This document shows, in pieces, positions 32,774 to 44,027 of a DNA stretch of 64,000 bases; the stretch's first letter is position 1, and each line of letters opens with the position of its first letter. The stretch lies in the NCBI GenBank assembly GCA_033398695.1, contig CM065804.1, positions 54,219,501-54,283,500 of the forward strand. The letters are read 5' to 3'. A program made the position numbers and the translations under genes. Source of the stretch: Orobanche coerulescens. Its lineage: Eukaryota > Streptophyta > Magnoliopsida > Lamiales > Orobanchaceae. The notes beneath the pieces are model-generated. The model saw nothing but the letters and a program-made list of their open reading frames with translations. It ran no database searches and had not been told where the DNA came from.

Positions 32774-34177
32774 TGTAGGTCACAAGTCGTCCAGGAACAA
32801 GTCTAGAGGGGGGGGGGGGTGAATAGACTTGTTGAAACTCTTGAACTCTTTTTTGCTAAGAGTGAGTTTCTTCAGCTGATAGTTAAACAAATGACTTGGA
32901 GTCGTTTGTTCTTGGATATGTGCGGAAGTCAGCTGATGACGAATATAAATTAACTTAATGAAACACTTAACAATGTATGCAGTAGTTAAAGTATGATGCA
33001 GTAAAACAGTAAATAACACAGGCAATTATAGTGGTCTCAGAGGTGGGGTAATCCTCTACTAATCCACTTTTCTCCAAACCAGTTGGAGATGAATTCACTA
33101 TAATTTTCAACCAGTGATAAATATTACAGTGATTCAAACCACACTACAACAGCTTCCAACCAATGGAAATCCGTGCCGTTGTACACACACTTGACTGCCT
33201 TGCACCTCTTGATCCTCGATCCTCGTATGCCTTTACAGTCTCTTACTTCAACCAGTGAAGTACCCCGTACTCAAGATTATAGATAAGAGTGTTTGTCTTC
33301 TCCAACTTAAGAGCTTCCTTAAGTATGAACTTTTAGATCTGCTCTTTTCACGATGCTATTGATTGCTTGATTGCTTGATTGCTTTGATCGCTAGAATGTA
33401 TGTTCGCACCGGTAGTTGCTCAGTTTCAAATCTTCGGATATATATAGATCACGATCTCTGAGCTTCTTCCTTGTAGCCGTTGCAAATCTTTTGAACAAAT
33501 CCATCCGTTGGAGGGAGACTTCATTGTTTATTCTTTCTGAACGTTGCAAGGCTGGATTCCCATTATTTTATTTTATCTTCTGACCGTTGTGAAGACTTCT
33601 GCATGTGAGCGCCGAATCTATTGAATATAAAAGGATTAAAGTCTTGAAGGTGGGTCTGGATGATTTATTTAAATCATATCTCTTGCGGGAATCACTCCAA
33701 TTTGTCTCTTCACGTTGCATGTGAGCTTTCCGTAATATTTGACTTTTCAACGCATGCTGACGTGGACTTGGAGTACTTGGCTGCCTTCGAGTAGCCTGAT
33801 ATGCAGCTAACATCTCTGCAGATAGGTCCTCTCATTTCACCTTTGTGACTTATCTCGGTCGTGACTTCCCGAGGTACCTCATGCACTGCAGTCAAACTTC
33901 TCTGATATATTTAGTTGACCAGAGCTACTCTGACTGGAGTCGGCTGTTCCTATCTGATGGACTAAGATGTATTTAGTACTTAGCCGTTTTTCAGCCTAAC
34001 TAATTTTGGCCTACAGAAGATACTCATTTGGTTCTTCTTTACATTTTGCCAAGTTTTATACTTAACATATTTGGCTTATGGAAGATACTCATTTGGTTCT
34101 TCCTTACATTTTGCCAAGTTATAAACATTTGATTTTATATTAATGACATCATCAAAATCTAACAAGTATTCCTAACA
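32774..34177 (-). mobile_element. SIRE-like 3' LTR (left copy, 1404 bp)
   Basis: TGTAGGTCACAAGTC ... GTATTCCTAACA on the plus strand. It has a run of 12 G at about 32807-32819, the stem-loop series at 33071-33262 and a TATA-like TATATATAG near 33440. It is close to the right copy, but the segment at about 33780-33890 has small indels. Confidence 0.92.
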
Positions 34178-34544
34178 AATTCCCCCTATTTTGATGATGG
34201 CAAAACTTTAAGTAAGAAATCAAATGACCAAGTCTGCACTTAAGTGCGAGACACAAACTAAAATCAGTCTAATATTGAGACAACTGGAAATTGTCATTCA
34301 ACAGACTGTTATAAAATTTTCTGACTTGTTATTGAAATTTTACAATAAAGTTTTAAGTACAGAAAATAAAATTACAAGTAAAAGAAATAACTAAAAGTCA
34401 TCTGCCTCTTCCTCTGCCTCTTCGAATAGCCGGCGGTGTTTGAATGGTTTGGCTCCATAGGTCTTATCTTGGTGGAGCAAGACCATATTTTCTCTTCACA
34501 ACAAGTCTTTGCGAAGTCTTGTTCTTGCCGGGATCGAATGCTTC
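34178..34544 (-). other. 3' untranslated region of the SIRE-like element
   Basis: Between the accessory ORF stop (34545) and the LTR. It contains the PPT at 34178-34192 and no ORF. Confidence 0.6.
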
Positions 34545-37500
34545 TCATGACACTAGCTTGATTTCTCTTTGAAGTGCTAACTCATCAAGTTCACCGTCCA
34601 TACGGGTCGGTGCTTCCTCTGCTCTGAAAGGAGGGATCATAGGATAAGCATTTTGTTCTTTAGCGTGCTTCTTCAGAACAGCCCAAAGCTTCGGATGGAT
34701 TTCTTCCATGAAGTTTATGAAAATTTCTTGTGGGGAGAGTTTATCATCCTGGAGTAGTTCCCAGATGTAATAGTCTTTGATGAACCTCTTCCTAGCAGCT
34801 CCCCACATCTCAAGAGCTTCAAGTGGAATGAAATCCTCAACAAACCATAGCTCCTTCCCTTCCCATTCTAGAGTAGGTCCAAAACCACCTCTAGTTCTTC
34901 TTCTCTTTCCTTCAGGCTGGTCAGCCTAGTCATTTGGTTCCACAGCTTCCTTTCTCTTTAGACTGGAGGGTCCTTCAATTTGAGGGACATCCTACTTCTT
35001 CTTGCTTCTTATTTCTCTCTCTTCAAAATCCTCAACAAACCATAGCTCCTTCCCTTCCCATTCTAGAGTAGGTCCAAAACCACCTCTAGTTCTTCTTCTC
35101 TTTCCTTCAGGCTGGTCAACCTGGTCATTTGGTTCCACAGCTTCCTTTCTCTTTAGACTGGAGGGTCCTTCAATTTGAGGGACATCCTGCTTCTTCTTGC
35201 TTCTTATTTCTCTCTCTTCCCCCTGAGCCCTTTCTTCCCCCTTTTTGCCAGCATCAACAATGGTAGTTAACTGCTGTTCCATCCTGCTCATCCAATCAGA
35301 CATGCCAAATGGCATTCTGTTGTTGGTAGGGGGAGGGGGCTGAGGAATCTCCCTCTGTAGAAGGGTGTCTATCTTGGCATTTATTGACTGAAGGTCCGGA
35401 GTGACCTGAGTTGATAGCAGCTCTCCAATAGTATCTCTCACGATTTGCTTGATCAGCTCAGTCATGGTAGGGGATAACTGAGCTGATGGAGAGTGCTCTC
35501 CTGATCCTTCTGCAAAGGAACCACTAGACTGCAGGCTCCTGTCTGCAGCTGGTAGGTCAGAGTGGGTTTTCTCCGGGGTCACGACTGGAGTCTTGACCCG
35601 ACTCTGCGTCTAGGTAGTGTCTGGGCGGGTACCACGATCTATCTGCAGCTTCGTGAGTAGGCTCTGGCTCCGGCTCTTGTTCTGGCTCCTTGTCGCCTTC
35701 TCTCTCTCTTCCTCTTTCCCTTCTTCTTCCTTTTCTCCAGAGTTTTCTTTTTCTTCTTCCTCATCTTTTTCTTTTTCATTTTCTTTTTCTGCTCCTGCTT
35801 CTCCTCCATCATCATTATCATCTTCATCATCATCATCCTTATCATCATCCTTCTCCTTCTTTTCTCCTTCATTATCCTCATCCTCCTTTTCTTCTTCATC
35901 TTTTTCTTGATCTACCTCCTCTCCTTCTTCTTCATCTCCTTCATCAGCCACTTCCTCTGTCTTCTCAATTTCTTGTGGCTGTTTTTCAACTGGAATATTT
36001 TCTTCTGATTTTCTCTCTTCTTCGTCTTCTTCAGCCACCAAATCAATAATTTCATTATCTCCATCTACTTCTTCAATCCTAATCTTCTTTTCAGCTATCT
36101 CCTCCTCCTCCTCTCCAAAAACGCCATCAAAAATGCTGAGCATGATAGAGTGGATAAAGTGGTCCATGTTTGTTTTAAAATGTGACATGAACCATTTATC
36201 CTGGAGGATTAAAGCCAAGTCTGATTCTTTGCAAAAATTCAATCAGAACCTCCTCAGTGGCTTGGGGATATTCCCAACCATCAGTTGCAATGTAGTTTTG
36301 AAGATTTGTAAAAGGCATAGTTTTGAAAGATTTCCACTCTTCAAAAATATGTACAAAAGAGTGTTTTTCTGCTTGTGGTTTAACAAGCTGGAGTTGTTCA
36401 ATAGAAAGATTGAAGGTATTATTTTCTAACAGGTTAAAAGTATAGTCAGCTTCAGGAATAGAGATTATTAGACCTGCTTCCTCTTCTTCGGATATGTAGA
36501 CTGGAGGGGTGAGAACAGGTACAATCCGAGTTTCAGTGGTGTCTGGTGCAGACAGGTCTTCCGAATGAACTGGTGATCGAACTGATGGGCTGGTAAGGTG
36601 TTCAGACTTCTCTCCCTCGCTAAACTGCAGTTTCCTTGGCCTCTTAGGAGAGGGTTCCGGTGATGACTTCAGGTTAGAGGGTCCTTCTGGGGCTGGTCCC
36701 CGTCTCTTGAATCTGATAGCAATTGGTGTATCGTCGGACTCGTTGTCGGACTCGTTGTCGGACTCGACTGCAGTTCCGATCTCAGCTGCAGGTCTGTCCG
36801 ACTCCTCTGATAAATCGTATCTTGGGTATATTCTTGTGTCCGGCAGCTCCTTCAACAACTGAGCTGCTTTCCCAGTGCCTCTGACTTTCTTCTTCTCATG
36901 GTCCATATGACCTAGCCTCTTATTGGGGTGGAAAGGGTCAGTGTTTCCCTTAGCCACTCCGGTCTTCTCCAAAAACCAACTGAGATGCGTTCCGAACGCC
37001 AACTTTGTCTTGAACTTCTTCTCATCGTCAAGCCACTCGACCTTGTTCACATCGCGCACGAGTTGCCTGAAAATATAGTCTGCCCAATCGACTTCCTCTT
37101 CCTGAATCAACGCACCCAACACCATAAATTTCGACGATGACAGTTGGTCATAACTGCCTGCCATCCCCATGACTATCTTGTTGGTGATGTCCAACGCAAC
37201 ACGGTAAATCCTTTTTAATTCATTCCTTTTGGCTGTAAACTTCAATTTTTCTGGGATATTTTCGACTTTAATTGTTTTCCAGGTTTCGGCGGCGCATTGC
37301 TTGAGGGCTTCGACCGCCAAACCACAATGCTTCATCCCGAATACAAAACAAATCTTCTCTCAATCTATGCTGATAGGTACTCCGCCGACTGTGCTGTTAA
37401 TCCCGTGTTGAATCAGATAAGCATTGCGATAGAACTCAACAACATCTTCTTTGAACAGATGTTGCGGGTTGATGTCGAGAAATGGGTAGATCCCATTAAG

Positions 37501-37635
37501 CTTCATCGCCCGAATCAAATTGAGCATATCGTAGTCCTCCAGGTATGCTTCTAATAAACCTTCAAAGTCGACAACCATGGAGAAAATGACCTGGTCCTTC
37601 ACCGCCTTCAAATTCACTCCTTCGAAAGATGCCAT
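34545..37635 (-). pseudogene. Accessory ORF of the SIRE-like element (env-position), broken
   Basis: The start ATG at 37635 is MASFEGVNLKAVKDQVIF. An in-frame TGA follows at 37360-37362, and the same frame continues (FGMKHCGLAVEALKQ...). A single-base shift near 36240 leads into a highly acidic, Glu/Asp/Lys-rich region (36100-35660). Then comes a Pro/Gln-rich part and a basic KRRRTRGG patch, a stop at 34992-34994 and a last open piece (34808-34545, FINFMEEIHPKLWAVLKKH). A 195-bp in-frame duplication lies at 34831-35220. I see no membrane segment or signal peptide, so despite its position a fusogenic envelope role is not supported. The N-terminal part resembles plant retrotransposon-associated domains of unknown function. 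Original length was roughly 1000 residues. Confidence 0.7.
34831..35220. repeat. 195-bp in-frame tandem duplication in the accessory ORF
   Basis: Units 34831-35025 and 35026-35220 are nearly identical (aaatcctcaacaaaccatag at 34831 and again at 35026). 195 bp is 65 codons, so the duplication keeps the frame. A C-to-T type change turned a Gln codon of the downstream copy into a stop. Confidence 0.9.
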
Positions 37636-37760
37636 TTCTGCAAATAGAGGATTTTTTTTAGTGTATATTTTTGCTCTGTAAATTCTAGGGTTTCTGTAAG
37701 CGTAAAGAGTAAAGTGAAAGGTCTTCTTTCCTTATAAAGAAGATGAAAAGACGTTTGTAT
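37636..37760 (-). promoter_or_regulatory. Promoter-like leader and acceptor-like site before the accessory ORF
   Basis: In sense direction: TCTTTATAAG (37731-37740), then AAACCCTAG (37685-37693), a telo-box-like element common in plant gene leaders, and TATTTGCAG ending 2 bp before the ATG at 37635, a good splice acceptor. Together this could drive a separate or a spliced message for the ORF. Inferred from sequence only. Confidence 0.4.
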
Positions 37761-38167
37761 TAGTTTATTATATATTTGAACGGTGGTACGCCTTTTGATA
37801 TTCTTTTGAATTTCAAATTTGAATTGGTGGCCCAATTTAAAATTCGACGGTTGATTCTGATTGGCCATCGTGGAGGTTGATTTAATAGGCGTTTGACGCG
37901 TGTATTAAAATTGCCACTTGGCTTATAAAAATGTATATTTAAATGCCATTTCATTAGCCAAAATAATATTATAAATGTGGCAGATAATAATTAAAAATTT
38001 AGAGGTCAGTTTAGAAAACTTAGCTGGTCTGTTTCGTTGACTGTTGACCACTCTGCAACAGGTGAGTTGACTTCTCGCCTGGTATTCTGAACAGCTAAGT
38101 TGCTTCGTCTGGCCTTCGTCTTCTCGCCTGCATCAGCTTAGGCTGATTCTGAGGGTCCGTCCTTCCT
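37761..38167. other. Spacer between pol and accessory ORF, with W-box cluster
   Basis: No ORF. It has CCAAT-like motifs (gattggcc near 37860) and three TTGACY W-boxes at 38037-38042, 38044-38049 and 38067-38072. W-boxes are the binding sites of plant WRKY factors. Confidence 0.45.
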
Positions 38168-41100
38168 TTAACTTGCTTCAGAACTAGATTCCCAATCTAG
38201 TAATCCAAGGTCTCTGCTAAGATCTAGGAACCTTTCTTCTGGCAAGGGTTTAGTGAAGATGTCAGCTATTTGGTAGTCTGTGCTGACTCTTTCAACTCTA
38301 ACCCTTTTGTTAAGCACATGGTCTCTAATGAAATGGTGCTTAACGTCAATGTGCTTCGTCCTTGAATGCAAAACCGGATTGTTGGTTATTGCAATAGCAC
38401 TATTGTTGTCACACCAGATTGGGACTTCGTTGGCAATAATATTATAGTCCCTTAACTGTTGTCTGATCCAAAGAATCATGCACTGTGACTACTGCTGACT
38501 AGGTATTCGACTCTGTAGTGGAGATAGAGTTAGAAACACGCTTCTTGCTAAACCAGATATCGATCTGGTTCCTAGGAATTGACACGTTCCACTAGTGCTC
38601 TTCTGTTGATTTTGCATCTGCGAAATCCGCATCGAGTATCGATAGCTCGAAGTTGTCATCCTTGGGATACCATAGTCCAACATTAATTGTAGACTTTAGG
38701 TACTTAATTATTCTCTTGGCTGCATCTAGGTGTGATTGCTTCGGCTTGGACTGGAATCTTGCACAAACTCCAACTGCATATGATATGTCTGGCCTGCTTG
38801 CAGTGAGGTATAGAAGAGATCCGATGAGTCCTCTGTAGTGGGTTGAGTCCACTGATATGCCTCGCTGCTCGCATCCAGGTGAGTACTTGTGCTCATTGGA
38901 ATTCTTGCGGGTTTGGCTGATTCCATTCCATATCTCTTGATAAGATCTCTGGTATACTTTGCTTGATTGATGAAAATTCCTTTTTCCATCTGCTTAACTT
39001 GTAATCCGAGAAAGAAGTTAAGCTTTCCCATCATGCTCATCTCAAATTCTCCTTGCATGAGGTTGGAGAATTTCTCGCATAGTTCTGGATTGGTTGACCC
39101 GAATATGATGTCATCCACATAAATCTGGACTATTAATATGTGGCCTTCGTGCTCCACTCTGAATAGGGTCTTGTCCACTTTCCCTTTGCAAAATCCATTT
39201 TTCTCAAGAAACACAGACAGTGTTTCATACCATGCTCTCGGTGCTTGCTTGAGTCCATACAGAGCCTTCAACAGCTTATATACTTTGTCTCCTTTGACAA
39301 AACCTGGGGGTTGCTCTACATAGACTTCTTCTTCTAGGATTCCGTTCAGAAAAGCACTTTTTACATCCATCTGGTAGACTTCAAAGTCCTTGAATGCAGC
39401 ATATGCGAGGAATAGTCTGATGGCCTCTAATCTTGCAACAGGTGCATAGGTTTCATCAAAATCTATTCCCTCACACTGTGCATAACCTTTTGCTACGAGT
39501 CTGGCTTTATTCCTAACAACAGCTCCGTCTTCATCACTCTTGTTTTTATACACCCATTTAGTGCCAATAACTTTCTTGTGATCAGTGCATGCATTAGTTC
39601 CCAGGACTTTGTTTCTTTCTATCTGCTCGATTCCTCTTGCATGGCATTAATCCATGAGTAATCTTCCAAGGCTTGTTATGTAGTCTTGGGTTCAATTTGC
39701 GACATGAAACATGAGAACATCGCCATTCTCTGGTAGGGTTGTGTCTTGTCTTAACTCCATCGATCAACTTTCCGATAATTTCTTGAATTGGATGATCCTT
39801 GAGCCATTTGGGGATATCGTCCTCTTCGGGTTTGTTCCCCCTGTTGGATTGCCACGGTGGTTATCTGCATCGGTGGGTTACGTGCACAGCGGGATCGGCT
39901 ATCGCCTTGTCATCTGCGGGTTGGTTACGATCGTAGATGAGTCTTTGTCGGCTCATTTGGTCTTCTTGGACAAGCTGGATCGGATAGGTTTGGTGATCTG
40001 TCGATCTGCGATTGGGTCTTCATCACCGCGGTTGGGTCATCAGCCGATCTGCAGTGAGTCCGCCATTCCAGTGTCATGTATAATGACTTCTTCAAGGGTT
40101 GCTGACTTGAGCTTGTTCTCAATTAGCTCAAGTTGTTTCCTGTACTCAACGGTAGATTCATCAAAAACAACATGGGGTGTTTCCTCCACAACTAAGGTTC
40201 TTTTATTAAAAACTCTATATGCCTTGCTTCTTTGGGAATATCCCATAAAGAGACCGTCATCAGTTTTAGCATCAAAGGCATTTAGCTGTGTTTTACCATT
40301 GTTGTGGATGAAACACTTACAACCAAAAACATGAAAGTAAGCAACAGTAGGAGTTCTATTATTCCAAACCTCATAGGGAGTTTTGCCATGTCTCCCTACT
40401 ATCATACTCCTGTTCTGGGTGTGGCAGGCTTTGTTAACAGCTTCAGCCCAGAACCTTTTGGGTAGGTCCGCTTCTGCAATCATAGACCTTGCTGCTTCCT
40501 TCAGGGTTCTGTTCCTTCTTTCAGCAACACCATTCTGCTGGGGCGTCCTGGCTGCAGATAGCTCATGTAGGATCCCATTCTGATCGTTGTAATCAGTTAT
40601 CGCCTTGTTGAGAAATTCTCCTCCTCTATCTGATCTGATCTTGATTATGGAGAGGGATTTCTCATTCTGGATCCTTCTCAGCAGCTCAGGTAACTTGGTC
40701 AGGGTTTCACTTTTCTTGTATAGGAAAATGATCCAGGTGTACCTTGAGTAATCATCTACTATTACAAGTGCATGCTTTCGGCCGCTCAAAGTCCTTGGCT
40801 TGATAGGACCAAATAGATCCATGTGGAGTAGATCTAAGATCCTTGATGTGAGCGTTGTAGGCTGAACTGGCTTGAACGATGCCTTGGTCTGCTTTCCCTT
40901 CTGACATGCATCACAGAGTGCTTCCTTCTTGAATGCTTCATTTGGAAGTCCTCTGACCAGCTTCTGAGAGCTAATCTTGTTGATGGCTTTGAAGTTTAGG
41001 TGACATAGTCTTTTGTGCCACAGCCATCCATTCTCAGCTACTGTCTTGGATAGAAAACAGGAGTTAGGTGTTCCTGTGTTCCAATCAATCATGTAGACAT

Positions 41101-41824
41101 CTCTTCTTCGGAAACCTTGTAGCTTTATTTCTCCAGATAAGATGTCTATCACCATACACTTCAAGATGGTGAAGACTACTAGATTCTTCTCGTCACAGAA
41201 CTGGCTTATGCTCAGGAGGTTGTACTTGAGCCCTTTGACATAATGAACTTTGGATATCACAATGTTTCCTCGGTGCAGCTCTCCAAAGCCTTTTGTCTGT
41301 CCTCTAGAGCTATCTCCAAAGGTTACATCGGGACCTCTTTCTTTGATGTATTTGGTCAGCATCTTCTTGTTCCCGGTCATATGCCTCAAGCATCCAGAGT
41401 CTACAAACCATTCTTCACCTCCAAAATTTGAGCTTGAGGAGATGTGGTTGTAGTCCTTCCACCTTTTCTCTTCATCAGCTAGGTTTTCCATCAGGCAATC
41501 ATACTCCTCGTCTTCATCAGAAAAGAAACCGCTGCTTGATTCGATATGCTCCTGGTCTTCTCCGATGAGGGCCTTTCTTCTGTCTTCCTTTTTGCCCACC
41601 TCCTTCTTGGTTTCGTCCTTCTTGAGCTCGGGACAATCCATTTGGATGTGTCCTATTTTGTGACAGTTGTAGCATTCAACTTTCCAGCTTCCAGCCTTCT
41701 GGTTCCTTCTTGGATTCTCCTTGTAGTTTTTCTTATACTTGGAGTAGTTCTTTCTGAAATTGCTGAACCTTTGCATTATGAAAGCCATTTCTTCCTCAAA
41801 ATCTAGTGGATTTGGAGGTTTCAC
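38168..41824 (-). pseudogene. pol: SIRE-like pol: zinc knuckle, protease, integrase, RT, RNase H
   Basis: The frame 41824-40040 has the knuckle CYNCHKIGHIQMDC, protease WFVDSGCLRHMTGNKK, GAG-pre-integrase (LWHKRLCHLNFKAI) and integrase with HMDLFGPI, IRSDRGGEFLN and NGVAERRNRTLKEA. A degraded linker (39560-40040) follows with several stops. RT (39553-38726) contains [33 protein letters not shown] and the active site YVDDIIFG. A frameshift near 38850 leads to the RT/RNase H connection ([17 protein letters not shown]) and RNase H to 38168 (WCDNNSAIAI, HSRTKHIDVKHHFIRD). The VDSGC and HMTGN forms are typical of the SIRE group. Confidence 0.92.
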
Positions 41825-42546
41825 ATCAGATAGGCTCTTGGCGGGGACTCATTGCCGCAATGCGATTCCCTTCTCTGCGAGGCTCGATTGAGGATGAACT
41901 TGGAAGTTCGAACTCGTAAGCCTTCGGATCGTAAACGCTCCTGAATCTTTATTTTATTCAGGTCCTTGGACTCTCTCATGGCTACGGCCTTCATGCTCCA
42001 TTCGGGATTGAGAGATCTGAGGACCTTTAGTGCCATTTCCCTGTTGCCATAGGTTTTGCCCAGGGAGTTGATCTCATTGATAATTTCAGTGAACCTTGTG
42101 TCCACTTGATCTATAGATTCACCATTCTTCATTTTAAAGTTGTCAAATTTTTGGATAGCAATTGACAGCTTGTTTTCCTTGATCAGCTCCGTTCCTTCAC
42201 ACATTAGAGCTAATGTGTCCAAAATTTCTTTGGCATTCTTACAGTTCTTGATCTTGACCATGGTGGATTTGTCAAGAGTTTGATATAATACATCTCTGGC
42301 CCGGTTGTCAAGATTGGCCAGCTTTCTTTCTTCGGGGGTCAGCTCCGTCCTCTTCTTAGGAATCTTTTCTGGCCTCCCAGCTGCGATCTCCTCGGCTGTG
42401 TTGTCCTTTTCAAAGATGAATGGACCGTCTTCAATGATGCACCACATGTCGTCATGAATTGAAGATAAGTGTGCCTGCATTCTTATCTTCCACAGATCAT
42501 ACTCGTCAACTGAAAAGACAGGGAGTCTAGAGTGCATGTGTTCCAT
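41821..42546 (-). pseudogene. gag: SIRE-like gag
   Basis: ATG at 42546, 241 codons. The N-terminal part (FSVDEYDLWKIRMQAHL) and the UBN2-like core (LYQTLDKSTMVKIKNCKNAK, ALMCEGTELIKENKLSIA, SIDQVDTRFTEIINEI, LKVLRSLNPEWSMKAVAM) are clear. The C-terminal 35 residues are out of frame: gag should run on into the pol frame with the zinc knuckle, but a shift near 41930 ends it early. It overlaps the pol frame by four bases. Confidence 0.85.
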
Positions 42547-42612
42547 TATAGAGTGAGAGTCTAATATAGATCTGGTTCGTAAAAAAAATGAACCAACCTC
42601 TCTGATACCACT

Positions 42613-44027
42613 TGTAGGTCACAAGTCGTCCAGGAACAAGTCCAGAGGGGGGGGGGGGGGGGGTGAATAGACTTGTTGAAACTCTTGAACTCTTTTTTGC
42701 TAAGAGTGAGTTTCTTCAGCTGATAGTTAAACAAATGACTTGGAGTCGTTTGTTCTTGGATATGTGCGGAAGTCAGCTGATGACGAATATAAATTAACTT
42801 AATGAAACACTTAACAATGTATGCAGCAGTTAAAGTATGATGCAGTAAAACAGTAAATAACACAGGCAATTATAGTGGTCTCAGAGGTGGGGTAATCCTC
42901 TACTAATCCACTTTTCTCCAAACCAGTTGGAGATCAATTCACTATAATTTTCAACCAGTGATAAATATTACAGTGATTCAAACCACACTACAACAGCTTC
43001 CAACCAGTGGAAATCCATGCCGTTGTACACACACTTGAGTGCCTTGCACCTCTTGATCCTCGATCCTCGGATGCCTTTACAGTCTCTTACTTCAACCAGT
43101 GAAGTACCCCGTACTCAAGATTATAGACAAGAGTGTTTGTCTTCTCCAACTTAAGAGCTTCCTTAAGTATGAACTTTTAGATCTGCTCTTTTCACGATGC
43201 TATTGATTGCTTGATTGTTTGATTGCTTTGATCGCTAGAATATATGTTCGCACCGGTAGTTGCTCAGTTTCAAATCTTCGGATATATATAGATCACGATC
43301 TCTAAGCTTCTTCCTTGTAGCCGTTGCAAATCTTTTGAACAAATCCGTCCGTTGGAGGGAGACTTCATTGTTTATTCTTTATGAACGTTGCAAGGCTGGA
43401 TTCCCATTATTTTATTTTATCTTCCGACCGTTGTGAAGACTTCTGCATGTGAGCGCCGAATCTATTGAATATAAAAGGATTAAAGTCTTTAAGGTGGGTC
43501 TGGATGATTTATTTAAATCATATCTCTTGCGGGAATCACTCCAATTTGTCTCTTCACGTTGCATGTGAGCTTTCCGTAATATTTGACTTTTCAACGCATG
43601 CTGACGTGGACTTGGAGTACTTGCAGCCTTGAGTAGGTGATATGCGGCTAACATCTCTGCAGATAGGTCCTCTCACTGCATTCCTTTATTTGTGACTTAT
43701 CCAGTCGAGTGACTTCCCGAGGTACCTCATTTGATCTGCAGTCAAACTTCTCTGATATATTTAGTTGACCAGAGCTACTCTGACTGGAGTCGGCTGTTCC
43801 TCTCTGATGGACTAAGCTGTATTTAGTACTTAGCCAATTTTCAGCCTAACTAATTTTGGCCTACAGAAGATACTCATTTGGTTCTTCTTTACATTTTGCC
43901 AAGTTTTATACTTAACATATTTGGCTTATGGAAGATACTCATTTGGTTCTTCCTTACATTTTGCCAAGTTATAAACATTTGATTTTATATTAATGACATC
44001 ATCAAAATCTAACAAGTATTCCTAACA
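42613..44027 (-). mobile_element. SIRE-like 5' LTR (right copy, 1415 bp)
   Basis: Same ends as the left copy. The minus-strand TATA CTATATATATCC is at about 43281-43292, so U3 is 44027-43310 and R/U5 about 43255-42613. U3 has a 65-bp direct repeat (gaagatactcatttggttct at 43866 and 43931). The G-run here is 17 long (42647-42663). Confidence 0.92.
42915..43106 (-). ncRNA. Series of stem-loops with a shared ACCAG/CTGGT loop in R/U5
   Basis: Plus-strand units: TCTCCAA-ACCAG-TTGGAGA (42915-42933), TTTCA-ACCAG-TGATA (42949-42963, one mismatch), TTCCA-ACCAG-TGGAA (42998-43012) and TACTTCA-ACCAG-TGAAGTA (43088-43106). The loop is constant while the stems are different and remain paired. The left LTR has the same series at 33071-33262 (one loop there reads ACCAA). 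They lie downstream of the TATA box and so are part of the element RNA. Labelled as RNA structure by inference. Confidence 0.55.

Larger units (their letters stand above)
32774..44027 (-). mobile_element. SIRE-like Ty1/copia element with an accessory ORF
   Basis: LTRs at 32774-34177 and 42613-44027; flanks AAGGG (32769-32773) and AAGGT (44028-44032) differ by one base. Sense is minus. The PBS TGGTATCAGAGAGGTTGG (42593-42610) lies beside the right LTR and a PPT (AAAATAGGGGGAATT) beside the left one. Gag, pol and a long extra ORF between pol and the 3' LTR are in the order found in Sireviruses (SIRE/Maximus group). All three reading frames carry lesions. It sits inside the RT of copia I, so it is the younger insertion. 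Confidence 0.92.

Noticed and set aside
35617..36049. Ser/Pro/Leu-rich plus-strand ORFs
   Set aside because: Antisense shadow of the acidic, GAA/GAG-rich part of the accessory ORF.
39711..40334. 207-codon plus-strand ORF
   Set aside because: It lies antisense to the SIRE-like integrase-RT linker. No domain, and the minus strand has clear pol motifs on both sides.
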